The notes under the pieces are model-generated. The model was not told the origin of the DNA. It did no database searches and was given only the letters and a program-made list of their open reading frames with translations. This document shows positions 36,380 through 49,590 of a stretch of 64,000 nt of DNA, piece by piece. The stretch's first letter is position 1. Each line of letters opens with the position of its first letter. The translations under genes were made by a program, and so were the position numbers. The stretch is from Neodontobutis hainanensis (lineage: Eukaryota; Chordata; Actinopteri; Gobiiformes; Odontobutidae), in the NCBI GenBank assembly GCA_024349245.1, contig JALDNG010000024.1, positions 6,539,501-6,603,500 on the forward strand, in the 5' to 3' direction.

Positions 36380-36470
36380 GACCTCGTAGAATTAAGGCAG
36401 TTCTGAAGGCGAAAGGGGGTCAAACACAGTATTAGTATGGTGTTCCTAATAATCCTTTAGGTGAGTGTAT
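36380..36470. repeat. possible end of a mariner/Tc1-type element
   Basis: The stretch reading AACACCATACTAATACTG on the complement resembles a frequent fish DNA-transposon terminus. No partner was found. Confidence 0.35.
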
Positions 36471-36721
36471 ATATACAATATATTTGTAAATATATATGAC
36501 ATTTGACTGGGTTTATAATTTTTGTGGTTTTATTGTGTCAGTTTCTAGGAATTGCAATTCACCCAAAAATAGACATAACTCTTTTTTTAAGCTTTTTAAT
36601 CTTATTCAGTTTAAGTAACAGCCAACTAATTTTACACAGTGGCTCACCCCAAAAACATTTTTTGGGTTTACTTAAGTTGTTTACAATAAACAATCTTGCA
36701 CGGTCTCTTTTTTATTGTTTT

Positions 36722-39700
36722 TTAATCAGCTAGTAGGCATGTCTCAACCAAGGCCTGCGTCACAATGTAGGGGTCACAGTTGGCAGCAGGACGCCTGTCT
36801 TCAAAGTAGCCACAACCATTCCGACTCACTTGACCAGGGATGCGGATACTAGCTGTGCGATCTGCAATACCTGAGGTAAAATTAGAGAAATTGGAATAAT
36901 AGCTTTTGCCATGTAGACGCCTCTTATTGTCAACACCACCAGATGGATCGTAAATACGCATGTGCTCCAAGTGACGCAGGCTCAGCTTCTTTATGGCTTC
37001 TTCAATGTGTCTGCAACATATCACAACACACACAGGTTCAGACATTTCTAAATGGTTATAAATATTGTATAGATCCAATGCAAGATGACTTACTTGATTC
37101 CTCCATCATTTCTCATGTCTTTGGTGCTAAAGTTCATATGACCACCCGATGCCCCTCTAATATCCGGGATGGGTTTTGGATCAAAGGAGGGAACCACCCT
37201 GAAGTCCTCACACACACGGCACAGAATATAACGGGCCATCCACACTTGATCTGCTAGTTCGACCCCTTCACATGGACCAATCTGGAACTCCCACTAATCA
37301 TACAGAGGATCATACCAGAGCAAAAGAACACGATGCTGTTGTTTTTTGGCTATATTAATGAGACATCCTTTACTGTCACCTCAGATGTAAATATAGCTCC
37401 ATCAAATGTATTCAAACCAAACCAGTCACACAAGTTTTTACCTGAGAAGGCACTACCTCTGCAGTACTGCCACAGATCTCCACCCCAGCGTACAGACAGG
37501 CATTATAGTGACTCATACAGACATCCCTTCCATATGCTTTGTTAATTCCCACAGCAGCACATGCTGAAATTACATTCACAAGAGACAAGATGTATGTAAG
37601 TCACATAAAACAACTATTTGTAACTAAAATGTGTTTATAAAGGTTTAAGTGAGACCATTAGAAAAGGGACATTCTTTAGCAGGCCAACCAAAAGGCAGTC
37701 CATCTAAACCATAGAGTATATACTCCTGCTCCATTCCAAACCAGGGCTCCATTTCCTTCACAGCCTCCATAGCTTTAACACATTTTGTGCGGTGATTACT
37801 TTCTACATGGAAAAACAAAAGCAGGAGTTATGTCACCTAGAAACACACACAAGTGGTATGTTTTACAATTGTGATATACAACATTTACCAAAGGGGACAC
37901 CAGGAGCAAGAAAGGTTTCACAAAGCACCAGCTTATTAGGATCAAGAGTGAAGGGGTCACGAAACATTTTCACAGGAACCAAAATAAGTTCTTCAGCAAG
38001 CTCATTTAAACTGTAGGAATCGCACCATTCTGGGATATCTGCATTAGAAAAAAATAATTACTCTTACCACACAGAATTCAAATTATAGTGATTAGTATAG
38101 AGATTATTATAATATTATAGTTGAGATTATTCTTTAAATTGCAAACGCTACTTTCAATTTCTCAGCTAGATATGGTTCTTAAATATATATTTTTATTTGT
38201 TTTCTATGCGAGCCACTCACCTTGTACCAGCAACTGCCCTGGGCCATGAGTTATTATTTGCAGTGGCATTATTGTGGCTGTGAAAGCTATAGTTAATCTT
38301 ACCTTTTTTAACATTATGCAGTCATTTTAGATATGCCTACACATCTCAATCTAACCTACCAATCAGAAACAACCATTTTCACATATCAATAGTAGTTTTC
38401 AATTGACCTTTGAAGAACATCCTTGTCAGTTCCAGCGGAACAATAGTTTATTTCCCTTTGGTTTGAAACCGTGAATGCTTAGATCAGCTTCACCCAACAG
38501 TAAAGAAATTTTACTGTAGTAGTTAGGTCACTTCAGAAAACACAATAATTCAGTAAAGTTACAATTTACGGCTATAATACAGTCAATAATATAGCTCGGC
38601 ATTGCATTTATTTAATCTTACCTGAAAAGTTTGGTGCGCTTTTCTAATTAAACGGCGCCCACTGTACAATATTAACCTAGCTATTGCTAGATTAATATTA
38701 AACCTAGCTATTGCTAGGTTTAATATTGAAGCCACATTAAAAGAAAATCAGTCCACACGCGTGATGGAACAAGAATAAAGCAGCAAGCTAACGGTTTTAT
38801 TTTAATTTACGGTATGGGCCGATAAATGTAAAAAGTTAAGTGTAAACTTGTTAACTCATTCCAAAAAACATGGCTGGTTCATTGCAAGAGGGGCTGCTTT
38901 CTTCAAAACACAGAGGACCAGTGGAGGCTGTAGAGGTGGGCTTTTGTGCATCGGGACTTTTAAAGTCCTGTTGCCCACCTGCACAGGGCCAGATTAACCA
39001 TTTCCTGTGCCCAGGGAACAAGACTCAAGGGCCCCCCCTACCCCAAAGTAACAATAGCAAGATCGTTATCACCAAGAGTATATAGCCTATACTTCTATAC
39101 TAACAATCAGGCTTCTGCATGGCTTAGTGCTGATGTTTCCTGCTTAGTGTTGAAGATTATGAAGCAGGCAATTAGTGTGATTGCATGAAGTTTAAAGTCA
39201 AACTCATGTTTATTGTTTCAAAATCACCTATATCAACATTTTATGTTGCACTACTGCAGGGGTCGGCAACCCGCGGCTCTTTCATCCCTTTGATGTGGCT
39301 CCCTGTGGCGTTTGAAAATAATTAATGAGTATTTAATTAAAATGTATTTAATTTTAGTTTGTTTGTTTTAAAATGCAATTTTAAATTTGATGATTATAGT
39401 GAGCTTGTAACATCTAAATTAAACGTGTTAAAAAATGTTGTTGCTGTTACTATGCATCACAACCGCCAATGTGCCACACCCGCCAGCGCGATTTCTTGAA
39501 CTTTTTGAATCCCAGGTAGGCCAACTATGGAGAATTCTAAGAAAAGAAAAGTGACTGAAGAAAACAGAAAGTTCAATGATACGTAGACAGATTCATTTGC
39601 TTTTACTGCTGACAAGGCTGGTTTACCAGTATGCTTAATATGTAATGAGAAACTAGGAAACAACAAAAAGTCAAATTACATCTCCAGAATAAACACGCAG

Positions 39701-42700
39701 CCTTTGCTCAAAAATATCCGGATGGAGACGAGAGAAAAAAAGCTGTTTCGGAACTGATGCGGAAGGTTGATATGAGCAAAAAACACTTGCAGAAGTGGAT
39801 AAAGTCTGCAAATTCAAGTACATATGCTAGTTTTGTAGCCGCTCAGGAAATAGTCAGGCACGAGAAGCCGTTCACAGATGGAGAATATATAAAATAAACT
39901 TTTATTATGATTTTAGAACATCTATTCACGGACTTTGAAAACAAAAATGAAATTGTGCAGAAAATCAGGGATATGCAGCTCTCGACAAAGACTGCTGAAT
40001 ACAACTGCAGTGGCAGGTGTGAGTCACTCTGATCACTCTGAGATGGAACTGGCTGACAAAGACATATGGGTGTCCAAGTTTAAATGCTTGGCGGCAGACC
40101 TTGAAGATGTTGCCCGTCAGAAGGCCATTCTTGCTCAAAATCACAAATGGCGTGATACTGAAAACCTCCCCAAACCGGACAAACTTGTGATTGAAACTTG
40201 GAATGTTTATGAAGGGAAGTTTATGTGAACATGAAAAAGTATGCACTTGGAGTCCTGTCGATATTTGGTTCCACATATGAATGTGAGCAAGTGTTTTCCA
40301 ACATGAACTTTATTGAAATCAAACACCGCGCACGCCTCACAGATTACAGCTTATGATCCCGTGTAAAGATGAAGGTGACGGCGTACAGCCCTGATGTGCA
40401 GACGCTGTGCGCTGAGGTTCTGGAGCAGAAATCACATTAACTAAGTATAATAAGTATTTTAACTGCCTATTATTTTGCATATATTCATATTTTTTCATTG
40501 TTCAGTGAAATAGTTCTTTTATTATTCAGATTGACAGCTGACTGCACGCGCCAGTAAAAGGATGACGGCACACAGAGAGTGGCGGCGTTTTTCATTTGCT
40601 GCTGGTAAATAATTTAAGTTCTGTATTTTTTTTTTGTTTTTTTTGTTTTTTCAAAAATACAAGAAGGACTTAAATAGACATTGAGTATTTTACTTAAAGG
40701 TAACCTTTTACTTTAGTTGCATGCAGAAATGTAATTTTGTGTTCTCTGCTGTTGTTCATTGATTTCATAAAGGTAACACTTTATAATTTGTTTATACATA
40801 GCATAAAGTCATAAAGTTAATTGCAGCGTTATTTCATTTTAAATGTCAAAAGGGTTTTGTGGCTCTTAGAGTTTTCTTTAATGTTGAAAACGGGTTCAAA
40901 TGGCTCTTTGAGTGGTAAAGATTGCTGACCCCTGCATTACTGTATATTCTTATCATTTTATTTTAACAACGGGCCTTACAACTGGCTTCCTTTCAAGACT
41001 GAACTCATAAACACACAAACTTGTTAATTGAAGACATTAAACACATTAAGATGTATATTAATTCTTATCTTTTTTCTTATTTTAACTGGTGAGCCTAATT
41101 AAGTTAACTGGTCTTCTTGACTTTGTACTCATACATTTCACAATAAAGATAATGTTATATTTTATATTGTTTTAACAGGTGAGCCTAACACACTGGCCTT
41201 TTTGACTCTAATATAGGACTACATTCATACCACAACTATCAACCCTTATTATCTTCCCTTAAGATAACATAAATATGCATTGTGTAAACTAAAAACATTT
41301 AATGCTATCAAAGATTCATTTTTTCTTTAATTTCTTAAAGCAGATTCAGTGGCCTTCCTTCTAGACTTTAAATATGCAAACTAGTGCACAATATCATCAA
41401 AATCCAAACCTTCAACAACTTCATGTTCTATAGCCAGCAAAGACAGTACAGAGAGTCTTGTCTGTGACATTGTGGTCCTTAACACATTTTTTACTCGTTT
41501 TAGAACAGAAAGTGACCTCTCACCCTCACAGTTAGAGACAGGTAGTGTTAAGAACATTTTGGCCATTTCTTAAGGCCATTTCTTCCCAGAATTTGCAACT
41601 ACTGAGCAGGGGAACTGTCACTCGACACAAAGTTAGTGAACTGCATGAGTTCGTCTTCTAGGAATGCATCTAGAGCCGTCGGATAAGTGGAACTAGTTTG
41701 CGCACATCACATTCATCACAGTCCCTGTCAATTAAAACGCCAAAGAGCTCACACACATCTGTGTAAGCACCGATCCGTTTTGATAGGCAAGAAGTGAGTT
41801 TGTCGATAATTAGCCTACATATGTTTCAACTTTGAATCTTATACTGCTATTAGTAAAGACAACCTCCTCGTAGTCTTCACTCTCGTCAGCAAGTCTCTTT
41901 CTTTTTCTCCCAAGCCCAGAGTGCCTCACTGATGCTGGGTACCTGGCAGCCTGGTAATGGAAGGCAGCGGGCCCTCGGTGGAGCGCTTCCTCCCTCCCTC
42001 AGCGTCTCTGTCAGGGCTCCCCATAGTGCCGGGAGCGTGAAGGTGCGGCCGGTGCTGGGGCTGCCGGCTGCCTTGGCTTCTTCAGTTGGAGCCTATTTGC
42101 GTGTTCGTTGTGATGATGAAGAAGCTGTTCATGCTCATCGTCCTCTTGCTCTTGGTTGTTGTTGTTCCATGTCTCACTGCTCCCACACCACACTGGTGGC
42201 AGCCTGACTGCGAGCACTTAGGTTAACGTTTACATTAGCTGTCTCCACAGAGATTTCAGTGTTATCATTGCCAATGCCTTTACCCAGAGAGCACTTATTT
42301 GAAGTAAAACATTTGGCTATTTTTGGAATATGATTCAAATTGTTGACTAATTTCAATTACTTTTCTCTTTTTAATTTTCTTTTAGCGCTCCCGCTTAACT
42401 GCTTCGCCATCTTCACACGGATTTAAAAACTCATTTCAATGAGTGTCAAGTCACGTGATTAGACTTGACAGCTTGCCCTTGCCCACTGCGGGTTGCAAAA
42501 ATCTGCATATAGGCTAATTAGGAAAGTGAGTACTGCGTTTATAACATAACTTTTTCTAAAATAATTTGATGGTTGCCAGGCCCCCTTAGATGCTCTGTGC
42601 CGCTGGAATAGGCCTACATGACCAGAACGAGCACCCTCCACACTGAGGTGAACCACAGGACGGACGTGTCTGTAGGACTGAGGAGCAGACTCTGCTCCAG

Positions 42701-43982
42701 ACCCGGTGCACTTTATAGGCACCGTTTAGCTCTCAGTTCTGGACAAAACTTCCGCTCTACAGCTTCCCCCGGTCCTTTGTTTACTGAGGAAGGCAACCCC
42801 TCCTGCCCCATTCTGCACCAGTCTCTGCAGTCCTAAATTTAAGGGATTGAATAATTTATACAAGGATGGAAGAAATTGGCCAATAACATGCGAGCAAACC
42901 GCATGCTTAAAAAAGGAGCACTCCCATTGGTCTACAGTAGCTTGTTCTAGGAAACTTAAAAGCTGCCAACAAAGTTTTTTGTTCTTTTAACACAGAGAAA
43001 CACCTCCCAAAAAGAAAAATACTAACAGAGAAAAGGGAGGCAACGTGCATAAATTTTGTAGATAATTGCCGTGCTGATGCCCACTAAGCAAATGCTATGC
43101 TCATGCTAAGAGTTTGCTAGGCTGTATTAGTATGTGAAAGAGAAATTGGTTTTATTTTTTTAATAAAACAGAAACAGGAGAGGTCCCTAGGCTGCTTTTG
43201 GGGAGAGTTGAGTCTGAGACAGGAATGACAACAGAAAAGCAGGTACTGGAGCTTTAAATGTGAAGAAATCTTGCTAAATGTTAAGAAACCACTCTATATA
43301 TTAAGAAAACATTAGTTACATTGGTACCCCAAACAATGGTGGCTAACTGACAGTTGTGTGTTTACTTTCATCAGGACAGGGATTAATAACATAAATCCTC
43401 TCCCTTTATCCCCACACCAGGGGGATAAATAAAGGGGGATACTCACCCGCCCAGTAAGTCAAACCCTGAACTTTCCTCCTGAGATTCGAGCGTGCTAACC
43501 ACTGACCCACCATAATTGTTTTAGTCCTATTAGCAAATTGATTAATAATCCTCTCTTTAGTCAGTAGTTTCTACCCTGCAGGGAACATTTAACAGAGAAG
43601 GTGACATAATTTGAAAACTATGAATTGGTAAGATTTAGACATTAAAGTAATTAAATATAGCTTCATTATGCTATAAATTTCAAAACATGGAGTAGTTACA
43701 TGTTTTAATCTATTAACAAGAACATAAGACATTTTCCTTATTGAACATTTTAAAATGAGATGTAATTGAGCAACAACGTTGTATTGTACTTCTTATGTTA
43801 ATATATATACTACCTTCAATTGCAGTTGGCTCAGAGGCCAGGGTTCTTGTCTTCGATTGTAGATGTAACCCGTCTCGATTCACCCAAACATAAGTGACCT
43901 GACACTTCCCACCTGAGGCAAGAGAGAAGTAATGCATTCTGGAGATCTTGTGAAGACATAGAGTTTCTGGAAGAAAAGACAT
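36722..43982 (-). CDS. glul-like gene B: glutamine synthetase-like, 358 aa, six exons
   Basis: Minus-strand exons are 43982-43814, 38038-37889, 37802-37656, 37563-37442, 37293-37094 and 37010-36722. Their lengths (169, 150, 147, 122, 200, 289) equal those of copy C, all borders are AG/GT and the reading frame stays open. The family makes glutamine from glutamate, ammonia and ATP in the cytosol. Conserved motifs are FGMEQEY, AEVVPSQ, WEFQIGP, HMNFST, ASIRIP and YFEDRRP. The canonical NFDGSS stretch after PEW is replaced by CDSYSL and shortened, so the ammonium-site Asp is gone. Intron 1 is 5.8 kb and filled with two hAT elements. The protein ends CLLAD, shorter than the usual 373-residue enzyme. 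Whether it is expressed across that intron is unknown. Confidence 0.87.
38694..38727. repeat. perfect hairpin palindrome
   Basis: AATATTAAACCTAGC and its exact reverse complement are separated by TATT. A degenerate second copy of the same motif lies just upstream (38669-38699). Confidence 0.9.
38984..42615 (-). mobile_element. hAT-type transposon (ZMYM1-related), decayed, in intron 1 of glul-like B
   Basis: The left end reads CAGGGCCAGATTAACC at 38984. On the minus strand a start-like MAKQLSGSAKRKLKREK (about 42370-42412) and NHIPKIAKCFTSNKCS (about 42290) begin a transposase. FLTLPVSNCEGERSLSVLKR and RTTMSQTRLSVLSLLAIEHE (41410-41560) are its C-terminal hAT dimerisation region. The middle is lost and the right terminus seems truncated near 42615. 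Another hAT is inserted at 39257-40934. Confidence 0.8.
39257..40934 (+). mobile_element. hAT element nested inside the ZMYM1-related hAT
   Basis: The ends are CAGGGGTCGGCAACC and, inverted, CAGGGGTCAGCAATC. Flanks are CACTACTG and CATTACTG, an 8-bp target duplication with one mismatch. Plus-strand coding traces are KKRKVTEENRKFND and GLPVCLICNEKL near 39530-39660, and HTWIFGSTYECEQVF-type dimerisation sequence near 40255-40310. Stops and frameshifts abound and the catalytic core is missing, so it is dead. Confidence 0.87.
42616..43700. other. rest of glul-like B intron 1, nothing clear
   Basis: No exon is recognised. A stretch at about 43395-43512 (GTGCTAACCACTGACCCACC) resembles the end of the interspersed repeat at 32780-33130. 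Confidence 0.4.
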
Positions 43983-44270
43983 GTTTCAGATCTCACAGCT
44001 CTTTCACAGCACTTCACTGAATGTTGTGACTACGTTTATTTTACACTACACAGTATATGTAAAATGTAGGGGTGGAGTCATGATGGCCCTTTCAGAATGT
44101 ATTGTTTGGCCTGTTTTACCAGTGTTCTGTTGTTTAATGTTATGGATATGTATATTCATGAGGCTGTTGATAGTAGGTATGTCACTGTTTTTAAATGAGT
44201 TCAGTTGTTCTACGCAAGGATCAAAACATGTGAAACCTGTTCCGCCAATAAGTGTAACACTGGCACGTCC
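43983..44270 (-). promoter_or_regulatory. upstream block of glul-like gene B
   Basis: It lies directly before the start codon and is shared with copies A and C. It contains an inverted CCAAT at 44245-44249, a CCACCCC motif and an AT-rich TATA-like site near 44054-44061, altered relative to the other copies. Confidence 0.6.
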
Positions 44271-44493
44271 AGAGGCATGGGCGACGACAGTCCACTTTGC
44301 CCTAGTATAAATCAGCTGTGCTCCAGTAATAAAATCAATTTGTCCCAGCTTAGATCAGAAACAGACAAACATCAGAATAATACACCAAACAGTGAAAATT
44401 TAAACAAGCAAAAAAGTGCAGATACTATAAGACAACAATTTTTCAACACAGTTGTGTATCCTAAATATAGCAGCACTGCCACCACAGTGCGCT

Positions 44494-44568
44494 CAGTGTT
44501 GAGAAAGTTCACTTTCTAGAAGAACTAGTTCAAAGTTCTATCGTTCAATGAACACAGGCACAACACTG
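44494..44568. mobile_element. 75-bp hAT-type MITE
   Basis: It begins CAGTGTTG and ends CAACACTG, a perfect 8-bp inverted repeat. AGTGCGCT flanks both sides (44486-44493 and 44569-44576), giving an exact 8-bp target duplication. It is too short to code for anything. Confidence 0.85.
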
Positions 44569-44576
44569 AGTGCGCT

Positions 44577-46130
44577 CCTGTTTCAAACCGTCAGAAAGGG
44601 TGTCTGTTGATGAACAAGTTGCATGAGTATAAATGACAACTCGGTAAAACTAATGTTTGAGGTCATATCAAAACAGCCATAACCTTTATTGACTCCTCTT
44701 TTGTAGGTGATGGATATCATAAATGTATTTTCTGAAACCAAGAAAAGAGCAATGAGATTTACCAAGCCAGTTAATAAATGAGGTAGCATTAGCTTGCAAA
44801 TTTAATACCAGGGAAGTATTCCTGAAATTTACCTATCTGCAATCAGAGTGACAACGGCTTGAATAAAGGCTAAACGTGAATTATTAATTATATCACTTAA
44901 TAACACTGTTTAAAAGGTAATGTTCAGGTTTAATTAGCCTTCTCAGAGCACATCTCCTTTCAATCAAACAAATAAATAGGCCTAACTTTTTGACACCAAA
45001 GAGTCATTTAAACCAACAAAACAACCAACAGAAAAACACAAAGCTGTAAGTGACCAAACTCAACTGAATAAATCCACTTGGAGTGAATAGTCCACAGGCT
45101 CCACCCAAGTAGAACCCAAAAACTCCTGCTACTTTCATTTTTCAACTGCAATGTTCTTACCTGCATCGTATTTTCTACATCTATTGTAACTTAAGATAGC
45201 AAGTTTATGTCAAGTCATTAAAGTTATGGCCTAAAATCTTATCTGATCCTTTTGTTTTTCAATAAATCTAACTCTTTTTATAAGTGAGGCTTTACAATTT
45301 GCCCATTGCTCTGTTAAAAGGGCATTGTTTAAAATGATGCAGCTTTCATAGTGTGGCGGTGGTACGAGTGAGGATGTAAAACAAGGTGTGCAATATGATG
45401 TGTTGATGACCTACTGATTTGCAAAGATTGCTGTATTGCGCTACACTGCATTTCTATTTGGAACTGTTTTTTCGCTGAAAGACAGATCCCGTTAATGTAA
45501 TTATAATTGTTTTGTATGTTGTATTTGATCTATTTGCACATGCTTAATGACATGTATTGTGACAAAGTGAGCTAATACTATACTCGCCCCTTATACTGAT
45601 TGCACACATCATACATTTAACTTTCCACATATTATACAATCTCAATGGGCTACCGGTAAACTGCACTCACATATCCCAGGTCATGTTTGTGTTAGTCTTA
45701 GTAGTTCATTAATTTAACTTAATTTAACTCAATTAAGCACTTCATTCTTTATGGTTAATTAAAACACACACACATAAGTTTATCAGTTAAACAGTTTATT
45801 TTATTTTGGCTCATGAGTTTCTTCATATTGAACTGATCCATGTGGGGCCTGGAAATAGAAAGAAACATTTCCTGGTTATACCTGGAACATCAGAAGCTAC
45901 TATTTGGAGAGGGGTTTTCTTGAGGTAGATATAATATGACTGGGTTTTACCTGCTATAAATTGGGTTTCTTTATGATGTCTGTATTTGTTTACTGTGTGT
46001 GCAGTGATTATAATGTTTAGGATGTTGGGGAGAAGGTGGGGGGGGGGTGGGGGCACTGTAAATAAAAGCCACCTTTTGGCCTCAGAGCCTCTCTTCTTTA
46101 GCCACTTTAGCCACTCAATGCTACACTACT
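44577..46130. other. intergenic, nothing recognised
   Basis: AT-rich DNA with no convincing exon. A poly-G run lies at about 46036-46052. Confidence 0.45.
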
Positions 46131-46230
46131 TCACATATGTCTTTAACTTACGTAATGGTTTCTTCTCTAAAGCACTTTGAGTTGTCTCTGCACATGCAAG
46201 GTGCTATAGAAATAAACTTGCATTTGCACA
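46131..46230 (+). repeat. L2-like LINE 3' end
   Basis: AAAGCACTTTGAGTTGTCTC followed by GTGCTATAGAAATAAACTTG is the conserved 3' tail of fish L2-type LINEs or of SINEs using it. Confidence 0.7.
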
Positions 46231-47690
46231 AAAAGCAAGTGCAAACATAATACATTCAAATATTATAAAAGGTTGTACGGAGGTATTACAGGTGTCGAAT
46301 GTCCCAGGGTAAGTATTTCTTAGTGTTCATTGTTTGTCTCTTGAGTTCTGTTGATGTGTTTAAATACTGTGTTACTGTCAATATTTGTTTGGTGTCTATC
46401 CGTGTCTGTGTTTTACAGATTTTGACCGTGGTTATTGCGATGACTAATTTATTGATAAAGTTAACTGTTTCCCTGAAGCCAGTTTAGGTTTAGGTTTTGA
46501 TCCAGGTAAGTTGAGGTTTAGTTTGAGCTAACTCTTGAGTTTTCTGGCTCCAAAAGCTGGTTTTGTCGGTTTTATCACCATGGTAACTTACTCTACACAG
46601 CTACCCAGGTTTTATTCTGGTTTAGAGACTGCAAAACCAAACTGGACCAATCAGATGTGAGCCAAGTCACATTGATCTGATGCTGTAGCATGACTAAACC
46701 TTTTCTATTTGCCCTCACTTTTTTATCTTTTGGTTCAGCAGATATATTTTATCACATTGTGCACAAAAATAAAAGACATTAATTTAAATGTTTGAATGCT
46801 GTTTTTGTTTTATTTCAGCTGCCACAATTTTATGTGGTGCAACAATACTTTTTGATTTTTAATCACACAATTTATCCTGAACAAAAAACATTTCTGTCAG
46901 TTTGACATGGTATGTTCACACATTAAATATGCCAGTACAATTTGTTGCTCTAAAGTAGCTGGTCATGCTGTTGCTTTGTGACGGTTTGCAGCGGGAGTGC
47001 CAAGACTGCATGTGTGAGTGTGTGTCATCTACTTTTCAATCAACAGAGCTTAGTTACAACAACAAAGTAAGTACAAAGTCCTGTTATGTCATTGATTGTT
47101 AAACTTTCACCTCACCCTCCACGGGCGGTCTCATCCAAGCTCATGTACCAGAGAACTTAATTTTAATGTATGTGTTTAAATGTCCAGGGAAAACTAAAAT
47201 AAATACTCAGTACAGGTAACCTTAAATACTCTATATAATAGTAACAGTTTAGACCTTTAAGTAGGTAGTAATTTTGTTTAATAAATCAATCAAATGTACT
47301 TTCTACAATTAATGAGTTTTCAGGTTCTCTGTTGGCTGCTGCATGAGCCAAAATATGAATATGCCAACCACACAAACACATTTTATTAAATGCACGCTAA
47401 AGATGACTTTATGTTTAATTTGTTTTGAGTTTTTTGGGAGGACTGCATAGGCAGACCTAAGATTTCCCAAATATAATATCACAAAAGCAAGGTATAGGAT
47501 ATTTATTGATTTTACATTGTACATAATTTAGTTTAATACATACAGCCCCCAAATGACACCAACTCTGTTTTCATTATCAAACAATTAAGATTACCATTTG
47601 TGTTATTTTTGCAATACCGTGATGCTAATTTTCACCAAGGAAGTACTTTGGAGCACCTCAGGCATATGTAAAAAAGAAATAAGACAGATC
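46231..47690. other. intergenic, nothing recognised
   Basis: No exon, RNA gene or transposon that I can name. Confidence 0.45.
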
Positions 47691-47695
47691 ACTTG

Positions 47696-49590
47696 TCACT
47701 GTATACAGCAGGGAGCCCCTATACTCTCCAAAGTTGCATTGACGCCCATTAGTCCCATCTCTTGGATGTAACCGGTCACATTTGACATTGAGCTGTGTGT
47801 TTTTACAGATGCTTTTTTCAGCACAGGCATGGGACTCTTCAGTGTCTCCACTTGCTTTGGGTTTTCTTCAGTGGATCTCTGCTGTTCACTGCTTTTTATT
47901 TTGATTACTTTTAATTCCTGTTGCAAAGTTTCTTCTCCTTTTCTCTCTGCTTTTTGTTTTTCCATCAGCGCTTGGTGCTGCAGTTCATTCTCTTCCCTTT
48001 GTCGCCTGATAATGGCCTCCATTTTCTGTCTCCTGTCCTCATCCCTCCTGCTTTGCTCCATTAAGCTCAGGCTGAGTTTGTCCACCTCTTTCTGCAGAGC
48101 AGCTTTCTCTCTGTTTTTCTTTTCGCTCTCTACTTTATCCCTCTGGACCATCTCCTCCATTGCTCGTCGTAGGTTTTCTTCCCGTTGAACTTGACTTTCC
48201 AAAATTTTGGTCACATTGTGCAGTTTTCCTTGAAGGGCGTCCCTCCTCTCCTCTTCTAGCCTCTGCACTTCCATAAGTCGCAACATGTCATGGATTTTCC
48301 TTTCTTCCGTCCTCATTTTGATCTCTTTAATCTCTTCCCTAAAAACTTCTTCTAGTTCTCTGGCCACTATCTCTGCCTTTTCCTTGTCTACTGACTGTTT
48401 TATCCTCAGCTCTGCCAACTCTTTTCTATTTCTATCCTCCATCATTTTTAGTTCTCTTTCATACCACTGTTTAATTTCAGCCTCCTGACTATTTTTTGAC
48501 ATCTCATCCTTCATCTGAAGCTTCATGTAATTCTCTGCCCTCTGAAGCATTTTGCAACTGTAATAATTCCATTCATTGCCTTGCATCACTGTGTCCACTA
48601 AAGCTATCATTTCCAAAACCTGCTCTTTGCTTCTGGTGCTTTGATTGTTGTTAAAGACACAATATCTGCCCCCACAAGCGGCCACCAGCTCAGCCAGATC
48701 CGGGGACTCGTCCATCAAATACTGCTGCACAGTCGCACCTTCTTCCAGCATGTCACCATGAGTAAAAACCACCACAGAGAAAGCTAAGGCGTGGGAACCC
48801 ATGGCCTGCTTGATCTGCAACACTGCTTCCTTTTCCTCCTCAGTGAACCTTCCAATCCGAATAACAATTAAAAAACCATGAGGCCCGGGGTAGAGAAGGC
48901 TAATGCTCCTACGCAGCTCTCTTTGGACCTCCTGTGGGGTCTGCCGGGTGTCCTTCAGACCCGGCGTGTCCAGGATGGTCAAATGACGTCCCCGAATCTC
49001 ACCACATGCTCTGCGACAACGCTGGGTGACCGAGGAGCTGCTGACCCTCGAATCAAAGACTCTGCGACCCAAGATGGTGTTACCAGTTGAGCTCTTTCCA
49101 CTACCGGTCTTTCCCAGCAAAACTAATCTGGTCTCAGTGCAGGGGGGAGATGTCTTCCTGCCTGTGGGATGTTAAATCATATTTATTTATTAGGCACTTT
49201 GACACAGAGATTAGATTTACTTAGAGACAATTTTCCATTAAAAAAGCCAGCTCTGTCTTTGTTCTGTTTTCATTGAAGACAGCAGCAGCAACAAGAAGGA
49301 ACCATGAGATTTTAAAGAATAGCAGACCTAACATAGTATACCTTGTAAAAAGTATATGAAAAACTGTATAACTTTGTATATAAAAAACTACACCTGAAGT
49401 ATTTACACCAAGTACAACCCAGTAACCACTGCCTCGCTGTTGGCATACATCTATTACAAGGGAATGTACTTTTTGCATAGAAATCTGTAGGAGGACATGT
49501 CTTGTCCAGTAAATGTACAGAATGTAATTTTAAAAGAATAAACCCACCTGTGAAGCTGGTGGAGAACGGCTGACTGTTGGTGGAGGACAT
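47696..49590 (-). CDS. GIMAP-family GTPase, two exons, 502 aa
   Basis: Exon 1 is 49590-49548 and exon 2 is 49161-47696, both on the minus strand. They join in frame, and the start ATG has an A at -3. AIG1/GIMAP proteins are guanine nucleotide-binding scaffolds linked to lymphocyte survival and vesicle membranes. The G domain spans about residues 26-225: P-loop GKTGSGKSS (31-39), DTPGLKDTRQ (switch II) and the G4-like FTHGDML. A long, highly charged coiled coil follows, from about residue 225 to 430. The protein ends CCIQ, which fits a CaaX prenylation box and would anchor it to membranes. Extending exon 2 upstream alone gives no Met, which supports the spliced start. A truncated duplicate lies at 63419-63922. 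Confidence 0.93.

Noticed and set aside
47829..48488. Plus-strand Ser/Leu-rich frames (119 and 67 codons).
   Set aside because: They are antisense to the charged coiled coil of the GIMAP gene, which yields such low-complexity frames.
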